From Chondrus crispus (taxonomy: Eukaryota > Rhodophyta > Florideophyceae > Gigartinales > Gigartinaceae), in assembly GCF_000350225.1 (NCBI RefSeq), contig NW_005179058.1:483616-547615 (forward strand): a DNA stretch of 64,000 bases, written 5' to 3'. This document shows, piece by piece, positions 57,913 to 64,000 of this stretch. The first letter of the stretch is position 1; every line of letters begins with the position of its first letter. The notes under the pieces were generated by a model. That model ran no database searches. It was given only the letters and a program-made list of their open reading frames with translations, and had not been told where the DNA came from. The translations under genes were made by a program, and so were the position numbers.

Positions 57913-58985
57913 CTGCTTCGCTTCGTGGCTCAGTCCTGCGCGCCGCCGGAGTCGGAATCTCAGGCGGAGGGACTACTATCGCTGGTCTAATTCACTGCGC
58001 TCTGGCGCCCAACACCTGGAAGTACAATGAGCGATTCTGGCAGAAGTGGGCTAGGTTCTGTACATTGGAAAGGATCGACCCATGGACCGCGGATGAAGGA
58101 TCTTTGCTCAGGTACCTCGGTTGGCTCTTCGACTCAGGCACGATTGCTGGCGGATCAGTCAAGAATTACATCTCCGCAGTGGTAACGGCCCACAAACGCG
58201 TGAAGTTGCCCGTGGGATACACCCCACTCATCCAACTCGCGCTGGCCGCCTACCAACAATCTGACCTGGATCGCCGCGCCGAAAACGACCCGGACGCACA
58301 CAAGGAACGACGGGCTCTCCCGAGCACCATAGCCAAGAAAATCTTCGACGCTGCTATGGCCGCTCCTGCTCTCAACCGTCAGTTGATTCGCAACGCTACC
58401 GCTGTTCTGGTTTCCTACGTCATCTTCGAAAGGGGGGAGGCTGGCTCTGCGCTTCGCATGGACAACATTCAAGTTTCGGAACAATCAATTGACTTGGTAA
58501 TTGCTTTACGGAAAAATCGGTCTCGAGTGGCACATACGCTATCCTACACTAGGCTATCTCCAGACAAGCCTTCGCTCATCGACTTGGTCTTACGGTACGA
58601 CCGTTACCGCCGGAACACCCGCTCCACAAGTCGCTACTGTTGGGCCCTCCCGGGCCAACGGCTCACACCGTCATCGGCAAGCATCTCACGTTGGCTCCAA
58701 GCTTGCCTGTCTCAAGCTGGCGTCACTCCACCTCCGCAAGTCTTTTGGTCCTCACACTCGCTTCGCATGGGTGCCGCATCGGAATGCGCTGCAATAGGGG
58801 TCCCTTCCTACCGCATTCGCATCTGGGGGGATTGGAGTGTCGCTCGCACAATGGAAGAATTCTATCCCGACGCTCGCGTACAGCCGTGCGAGGATTCCGT
58901 CTTCTTTTTCGGACATCTGTCCGAAATCTCGACTACTCCCTATGGAGTTTCTTCAACACTATTCAGTGCATTCATTGGCAATTGA
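57870..58985 (+). CDS. DIRS tyrosine recombinase, intact ORF
   Basis: 371-codon uninterrupted ORF in a different frame from pol and overlapping its end, as usual in DIRS elements. Residues 45-140 form the core-binding domain (WKYNERFWQKWARFC, LLRYLGWLFDSG, VKNYISAVVTAHKR). Catalytic-domain residues visible are Arg196 in GSALRMDN, His296-x2-Arg299 in HSLRMG, a Trp in GDWS at the usual His/Trp position, and the nucleophile candidate Tyr332 in EEFYPD. In DIRS elements this enzyme inserts a circular DNA intermediate by site-specific recombination, without target duplication. The same frame is open far upstream (to 56553), but that part is a shadow of pol. All catalytic residues I can check are present, so it could still be active although pol is broken. 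Confidence 0.83.
   Translation: MENGRLDDTQQLPLAASLRGSVLRAAGVGISGGGTTIAGLIHCALAPNTWKYNERFWQKWARFCTLERIDPWTADEGSLLRYLGWLFDSGTIAGGSVKNYISAVVTAHKRVKLPVGYTPLIQLALAAYQQSDLDRRAENDPDAHKERRALPSTIAKKIFDAAMAAPALNRQLIRNATAVLVSYVIFERGEAGSALRMDNIQVSEQSIDLVIALRKNRSRVAHTLSYTRLSPDKPSLIDLVLRYDRYRRNTRSTSRYCWALPGQRLTPSSASISRWLQACLSQAGVTPPPQVFWSSHSLRMGAASECAAIGVPSYRIRIWGDWSVARTMEEFYPDARVQPCEDSVFFFGHLSEISTTPYGVSSTLFSAFIGN
58947..58965 (+). repeat. 19-bp direct repeat, copy A
   Basis: GTTTCTTCAACACTATTCA inside the last codons of the recombinase ORF recurs exactly at 59890-59908. DIRS/Ngaro/PAT elements carry split direct or inverted repeats around the recombinase gene, so this may be part of the terminal architecture. 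Confidence 0.7.
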
Positions 58986-59109
58986 AAGGTGAATCAGGAC
59001 AAGGGGGCTTTTCGGGTGGAACGCACGACAACTCAGCAGAAAGTGGAAAACAAGTGGACCATTTCAGCTGTACAAATCCAAGTCAGGATGACTTGGCGAC
59101 AAGTCAGAG

Positions 59110-59335
59110 CCAAGCCACACGCTATGATTTGGGAAATGATTCTTCATTCGCGTAATGAAAACTTGGCAAAACAAAAATCAGCACCAAGTCACACTATGAG
59201 TTGGGAATGGTTCTTCATTCGCGTAATGAGACTTGGCAGAAAAAAGAATCAGCACCAAGTCACACGCCATGGTTTGGCACCCCCACTATGACTTGGAAAT
59301 GATTCTTCATTCGCGTCATGGAACTTGGCAGAAAT
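59110..59335 (+). repeat. Three imperfect tandem repeats after the recombinase gene
   Basis: Each unit contains CCAAGTCACAC(G)C-ATG, TTGG(G)AA(T/A)(G)G(A)TTCTTCATTCGCGT(A/C)ATG and ACTTGGCA(G/A)AA. The CATTCGCGTAATG core is at about 59145, 59216 and 59308, so periods are about 71 and 92 bases. The location directly 3' of the DIRS recombinase suggests element-specific sequence. Confidence 0.75.
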
Positions 59336-59889
59336 GAAATTCGGCCACTGTCGGAAAACAGGGCTGTATAAGAGAGGCACGTCAAAACTCTCTCACCACT
59401 CTTCTCTCTTCCTCAAGTCGGCGCTTGTTCTCCCACCATCCCACCCTCAGCTTTGCTGCTCAGTCATCAAGTCATCACTGGTTCTGTTCTCTCCCTACTC
59501 GTTCTTGTATGGCTTAACCATTCGAGAATGTTTTTCAAACACACGCTCGGTAAGAGTAACGCGATCTCCCGTCGCTACTTACGCCCTCTCATCTTGGAAG
59601 TACCCCCTCATCTTGAAGCTTACCAAAGCAGAACTCGAACTCAGGTGAGTCATGGACGCGCGCCCAAAATCAAGCCGAAAGTGGTCCTCATCCGCCGAAG
59701 CGGGTAGTATCGCGAGGATAGCGGCCCGGGGTGGGATGGAAACACGCGCCACTACGCCGCTCTGGTCGTTGTATCAACTTTTATGTCCACACCAATGGGG
59801 GACAGCGAAAGACGGCGGCAATCCTCCTGGAATTCAAGGAACGGTAAGCATTTCTAGGCCGAGATCTTTAGGCAATAAAGCGTAATCTT

Positions 59890-59908
59890 GTTTCTTCAAC
59901 ACTATTCA
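59890..59908 (+). repeat. 19-bp direct repeat, copy B
   Basis: Exact second copy of the word at 58947-58965, 943 bases downstream. It may mark the 3' limit of the DIRS element. Confidence 0.65.
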
Positions 59909-59929
59909 TATAATAACTACAAGGGGGGT

Positions 59930-60215
59930 CGCTCAATAGTGCCTACTTTAGTAGTGCTTCCCTCTATATAGTGCTATGGCTCACCCTCAGGCACAGGTTG
60001 TCATAAGCTCACACGTGTATCATCCAGCATGGTTCAGTACTCAAAGGATGAAGTTATTTAGTTATGTTATACAGGCTTTGTTGTGTTTGTGTTAGCAGTG
60101 TGCTTTGTCCCCAAATATATGTATTTGAGCCTCCTTTATATAGTGCTATCCCCGCAATAGTGCCATATGTAGAGGTATGTCACGCTATAGCACTATATCG
60201 TAGGAGGCACTGTAT
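59930..60215. repeat. Field of repeated ATAGTGC words
   Basis: CAATAGTGCCTACTTTAGTA, TATATAGTGCTATGG, TATATAGTGCTATCC, CAATAGTGCCATATG and the inverted GCTATAGCACTATATCG occur within 290 bases. No ORF. Possibly transposon-end or short hairpin repeats. Confidence 0.45.
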
Positions 60216-60493
60216 ATGTGACGGCCTTAGGATCGCTGTACCAGTCATTGCCCTCCTGGACAACGGTTGCCATTTGGTGATTTTCAGAACTTTATCATAC
60301 CTCAACAGTCACCGTCCAGCAATGTGACGCAACTTCACCCCAGGCCCGACCCGGACCCCCGCTGACCTCGTTTTCGCGAATTGTACTTCGCATGTCCATC
60401 GTCCAAGAAATTACAATCGGCAGTTTCTCCTCTCTCCACTATTCCTCATGCACTTGAGAAATAAATTTCGACGCATGGAAGTCTCCAGAATGC

Positions 60494-60500
60494 GTATAAA
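60494..60500 (+). promoter_or_regulatory. TATA box candidate of the 60.5-kb ORF
   Basis: TATAAAA stands 34 bases before the ATG at 60534. If used, it would give a very short 5' UTR. Confidence 0.4.
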
Positions 60501-60533
60501 AAGTCTTAGCTCTTGAAATTATCGTAAGCAACA

Positions 60534-61697
60534 ATGGCAGAGACTATCGCTACCATGGCCAACCCACGCACAGTTACCGCAGACGCCTGCCAGCGGCCTG
60601 AAAACTGTTGTAATTGCAAGGCGGCATTAACAAAAAATTTGCGAACATTGTCAATGCCTAAAATGGAAAATTTAGGAACCATTCCACTGAACAACAATCC
60701 TTTCACAAGTACATCTGCAGCACCTCAGACACTGGCACTTTGCACATCTTGTGACAAGGAACTGACAAATGTGCTACATGCCTATCAGCTACATCTCCGT
60801 CGAGAAGGCAAACCCGTTGCCGCAGCAGGCATTCAACCTTCCAGAAAAAGGCGGAAGGGTTCTAACCCAAAGTCCATGATTAAACTGCAATGGAAAGACC
60901 ACTTTATCATTATCAAAAGATTTCAAGAGTCAGTTGAGTTGCCGGGCACTTCTCATAGCCATTCTAGGAAGAAGACATATGAATATCATCTTTGTGCAAA
61001 AGTTGGTACTGGTCCTGCTTGTGAATTAGCTTCTAGTGAATCTGGCTTCGACGGGAATGACTCACGAATTGTATCTAAACCGGAACGAAAGTTCTATATA
61101 GTAGATGGTCTCAGGAAGACTTCCAGTCGTTATGACAATGAGATACTAAACTATGTCATCAGAGAATACGGCAGGCGACGCGGTCGCGTCGGGGAACAGG
61201 TAGATCTTCGAAAAGTCTCAGACGTTCTGCCGCCTTCATCTCAGTCTTGTACTTCTAATCTGAAATTATGTCAGGTGCATTACATGCACTTTCGTAGCAT
61301 CTTCAGGGACACAAACCGACCATACTGTCATGTCTGCCGTCGGAAAACACGGAAGGCCGATCTTCGTCCACTGCTCCGCGACCAAGTACTGCAGCCGTTT
61401 GAAGAGGTGGTAGTACTCCACACAATTTCATTACTTTTTTGTCCTGCTCCCTCACATGAAAATGATCAGACTGAGCATTCCCCCACAATTTTATCAGAAC
61501 TCCCGCGCATATCCTCCGAAGAGAATATGCCTATCGCGATACAGATTTTGAAGGAGCACAAACAGACCTGTCGTAGGTGCATTGGCATCATTTCACGAAA
61601 AGTGCAGTCTAAAATGACTAAGATGAACGACGCATTCCCGGACTCATGCATGGCTAATGTGGCACGCTGTCACAAATCGACCTACGCATCTGATTGA
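60534..61697 (+). CDS. Cys-rich protein, possible N-terminal copy of the DUF6589-like gene
   Basis: Intact 387-codon ORF. It starts with a CxxC module (CCNCKAAL, residues 23-30), then LCTSCDKEL, a basic patch (PSRKRRKG), a KKTYEYHLCAKVG segment, YCHVCRRKTRKADLRPLL in the second half, and CRRCIG near the end. The order of CxxC, LCTSC, a (Y)xxC-type segment and a distal CxxC parallels the N-terminal part of the broken gene at 47969-49285 (CFACGQ, LCTSCRSS, YYICTHLGHEG, TCGHCRYVV), although sequence identity is low. Four Cys pairs imply zinc-binding folds, perhaps for DNA binding. The ORF stops where the DUF6589-like core would begin, so it may be a shortened copy, the first exon of a longer gene, or an independent protein. 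Confidence 0.55.
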   Translation: MAETIATMANPRTVTADACQRPENCCNCKAALTKNLRTLSMPKMENLGTIPLNNNPFTSTSAAPQTLALCTSCDKELTNVLHAYQLHLRREGKPVAAAGIQPSRKRRKGSNPKSMIKLQWKDHFIIIKRFQESVELPGTSHSHSRKKTYEYHLCAKVGTGPACELASSESGFDGNDSRIVSKPERKFYIVDGLRKTSSRYDNEILNYVIREYGRRRGRVGEQVDLRKVSDVLPPSSQSCTSNLKLCQVHYMHFRSIFRDTNRPYCHVCRRKTRKADLRPLLRDQVLQPFEEVVVLHTISLLFCPAPSHENDQTEHSPTILSELPRISSEENMPIAIQILKEHKQTCRRCIGIISRKVQSKMTKMNDAFPDSCMANVARCHKSTYASD

Positions 61698-62204
61698 TAA
61701 TTCCGTTTATGGGGCACTGGTTACCAACAAGTCTACAGTAGCATCCTTGATATGCCTTATATGGGTTTATAGAACCCAGAAGGGTAGTAGCTGATTTCGT
61801 GTCGATACAATATAAAGGCCGACCCAACCACTGTTGGGAAGGCAGACAGTCACGAACATCAAACACCGTCACCGCCCTTGACCAAACGCGACTGGTCAAG
61901 CTGGTCGTCAGCACTCGGAGCCCTCTCCTCGGACCCGCTTCTCGACCATCACGTTCACTCTGGGTCACACCAAGTGGCCAAGAACCTCGTTCCTTCCTGA
62001 GCCGTCCTCTCCAGACCGGCTCACGGACCGATTACGAACTCCGAAACCCGACTCCCTGTCGTTGTGGACTGTGTGCCTGTGGCTGGCCACAGAAATTTCT
62101 AAGTGCTCACTCCGCGGATGAACACGCACAGGACCCAGCGCACCAATTCACCACTTCAAGGACCCCAACTGTTCGACAGCAGTCGAAAATCCTTTTTTGT
62201 TCCG
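61698..62204. other. Probable LTR/leader of the gag remnant
   Basis: No gene. CAATATAAAGGCCGACCC near 61808 looks like a TATA-driven LTR promoter lying about 400 bases before the gag start. LTR edges cannot be set because the rest of the element is missing. Confidence 0.35.
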
Positions 62205-62467
62205 ATGTTAAACTTTGAAACATCGGATGGCGCCTCGCAGTCTAGTACTGCTGGTGTTGCCTTATTTGCTCCTATTTCTGCCCCAGTTTTACGGAGTGTC
62301 GATCCGACTCAAGTTGCACGCTTCTTGAAGGAGCGTGAAAGATACGAACTTGAAATCACGGCCAAGCAGGCGAAAGTACCGACCATGACACCCCTGCCCT
62401 ACACCGCCAGTATCGATCGCTCGCTGCTGAAAAGCTTGTTCTACATGGGAAAGTTCGATGAGATAGC
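62205..62467 (+). pseudogene. Gag N-terminus of an LTR retrotransposon, truncated
   Basis: From ATG 62205 (open upstream to 62103) the frame reads Ser/Thr-rich sequence, then VDPTQVARFLKERERYELEI, followed by TPLPYTASIDRSLLKSLFYM and GKFDEIA. A DP-x-x-V-x-x-F-L-x-E-R-x-x-Y-E helix followed by a short LxxCID-like region is typical of the start of gag in Ty3-type elements of algae and oomycetes. The homology stops at about 62467, exactly where the next LTR begins with TGTCGTGCAC, so gag was cut by that insertion. Confidence 0.6.
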
Positions 62468-63113
62468 TGTCGTGCACTACAGCCACGTGTGGCGGCTGTA
62501 GACAGAGCGACGCGCGTTCGGACGCGTAAGGAAATTCGGGAGACCACCCGGTGGATGACCGGAACCGGGATCCGGGCGCGGCTTGCGCGGTAGAAGAGTA
62601 GCAACGTAGGCAGCAATAAAGGAGGAAGAATTAAAGGAAAAACAGAACGAACAGAGCGGACAGAACAGTAGTTAACGTAGCGCTCGCGCGGTAGGGTCGA
62701 CGCGCGCGGGGAAGGCAGTTGGGATTCCAGGGGTGTAGATGGCTCGGTTGGTATGGGCGAGCCAGTACCGAGTCGAGGCTACAACCTGGAATCCAGAAAC
62801 CAAGGTAAGAGACCCGAGGCTTCGTGCCTCTTTACTTTGAGTATCGGGTTGACTATATAGTCCCCCGCCGCCGTAAGGGCGAAGCTAAATTATACTGTAA
62901 ATTAGAATAACTAGGGACGAACGGGTGTAGCCCGGAGGGGACCAAGTACAGCCCCCATAGGCCCTATGGGATGCGGAGGGATTATACGTGTCCACGCCGA
63001 GGTCCGGTAGAGCGGCAGGGGAGTCCACGGGTACCCGTGGTACCCGTGGCGGCGCCGAGCGCGATTTTGGCCGGTAAAGACAGCTGTCCCGCTACATAGC
63101 ACAGTGCACTACA
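62468..63113. mobile_element. LTR of another element inserted in gag
   Basis: The left end TGTCGTGCAC and right end GTGCACTACA are inverted repeats with one mismatch. No target duplication flanks it (ATAGC left, GATCC right), so the partner LTR should lie beyond the window. GATCCCCCTTCTTAG after it resembles the sequence to the right of the 53-kb LTR (TATCCCCCTTCTGAG). Read on the minus strand this is a polypurine tract, which would place the body to the right on the minus strand. The open + strand frame at 63495 argues the other way, so orientation is unresolved. It contains ACTATATAGT near 62851 and a 16-bp palindrome CCACGGGTACCCGTGG near 63026. Confidence 0.6.
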
Positions 63114-63494
63114 GATCCCCCTTCTTAGAGAAACACGCGTCCCCGGGTGTATGTAGGGTAGAAATAACCGCCAAAAATGGGCGGCGGCGCCGGGGTATTG
63201 ACAAAGAGAGGACGAGGGAGGTCGTTTGTGGCGAAGCGAGCGGGCGAGTGACGAAGAACCGGTCCAGATATCCCTCTTTTCGGCCAGCTTGAAGATCCAC
63301 AATCCGGCCTGGTTTCGGAAGTATCTCGAGATTCCCAAGTCTCCTTCCCCTTGTCCCTTCACCTCCCCATTTTTTTCTTTTCCCCCTCTTTCCTTCCTTC
63401 TTGTTATCCCTCGTATTTTCCTCACGCGGCGTCGGTTGCACGCGAAGAACGCCGTTCAAGGCGGGGAAGCACTCGGGGGACAGTACCACGAGTG

Positions 63495-64000
63495 ATGGAA
63501 CGGTTCCATAATCCATACGGGGAACCGGATGAGACGGGCGGTCCGGGTTTGTACGGCTGGCCGGCGCCACGGGAGTTACGCGACAAGAACATGGTCGACG
63601 ACCCGCTGGTGTTCGAGCGCGCACCGTTTCTCGACGCCGCGGGTTTACGGGATAGTCACCTGATTCGGCGATATGCGGACATGACGGGGGCTCTCCCCGG
63701 GGGTCTCAGCTTACGGGCTGTGTGGTCTCGTGATTTCTCCTTCCGCCTCGCCGTAGAGGGGGAGCACGTGTGGCCTAAGCATCGCCGCGAGGGGCGGGGG
63801 CGACGTCAGAAATATATGGCGGCGCTGGTGCGTCGGCTTGCACGGACGCCGTGTAACTGCCCGATCCCCATCGAGTGGGACTTTGACACCTGGGCGTTTC
63901 GTACGGAAGAAGACCGTGGTTACGTCGCCAATTTAAGGCGGGTGTTGGACGATTTGCCGGCTCGGGTAGAGGAGCCGGCGGTCGAGTACTTGGCTTGGGA
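63495..64000 (+). CDS. Partial ORF, open at the window edge, unknown (gag-like by position)
   Basis: From ATG 63495 the frame runs 168 codons to the end of the window without a stop. It begins MERFHNPYGEPDETG and contains AVWSRDFSFRLAVEGEHVWP, RRQKYMAALVRRLARTPCNC, IPIEWDFDTWAF and RRVLDDLPARVEEP. Composition is globular, Arg/Trp/Asp-rich, GC-rich. It lies 380 bases inside the LTR at 62468-63113, the place for gag if the element is on the + strand. I recognise no family. The start codon is uncertain because the frame is open further upstream. Confidence 0.45.
   Translation, partial: MERFHNPYGEPDETGGPGLYGWPAPRELRDKNMVDDPLVFERAPFLDAAGLRDSHLIRRYADMTGALPGGLSLRAVWSRDFSFRLAVEGEHVWPKHRREGRGRRQKYMAALVRRLARTPCNCPIPIEWDFDTWAFRTEEDRGYVANLRRVLDDLPARVEEPAVEYLAW

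Overview
This window is eukaryotic nuclear DNA dominated by transposable elements. A few compact host genes with zero or one visible intron sit in GC-rich islands, and the AT-richer stretches between them hold nested and decayed mobile elements. One 100-base run of N marks an assembly gap. The intron-poor host genes, the mix of chromovirus, DIRS-type, pogo and piggyBac-like elements, and the GC-rich hairpin-laden LTR-like segments suggest a florideophyte red alga of the Chondrus type. That assignment is inference; no rRNA, tRNA or organelle marker is present to confirm it.

Host genes: a La-motif (LARP-like) RNA-binding protein (364-3288, +); a one-intron short-chain dehydrogenase/reductase (4530-5427, +) convergent with an unrecognised proline/arginine-rich protein (5541-6701, -); a truncated second La-motif gene (40103-40603, -); a CAX-type cation/proton antiporter (41509-42885, -); and a secreted cysteine-containing protein (45541-46806, +). 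No operon-like or pathway grouping is visible among them.

Mobile part, left to right: a pogo-type element with one in-frame TGA (6885-9043); a decayed charged coiled-coil ORF (9450-10006); a hairpin-rich repeat (11.6-11.95 kb); a frameshifted pogo transposase ending in an LTR fragment (12.17-13.33 kb); a DIRS RNase H remnant (13.95-14.5 kb); a complete but dead chromovirus with both LTRs (18858-27334) that contains a solo LTR of another family (21924-22972) flanked by a perfect 5-bp duplication; a piggyBac-like fragment (28.4-28.9 kb); a 5.3-kb piggyBac-like element with about 365-bp inverted repeats at TTAA/TTAC (30471-35809); a 2.8-kb piggyBac-like element whose ends are built from palindromes (about 36570-39384); a 5-kb decayed gene resembling DUF6589-type proteins (47969-52995) cut by an LTR (52996-54109); a DIRS-type tyrosine-recombinase retroelement (about 56.4-59.9 kb) whose recombinase ORF is intact; an intact 387-aa Cys-rich ORF (60534-61697) resembling the N-terminus of the 48-kb gene; a gag remnant cut by another LTR (62468-63113); and an ORF running off the right end (63495-64000).

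The most unusual observations are the palindrome-built piggyBac ends, the recurrent chains of short hairpins with a shared CCACGTGTAC motif, the intact DIRS recombinase with a 19-bp repeat at and beyond its 3' end, and the large DUF6589-like gene with its possible second copy.
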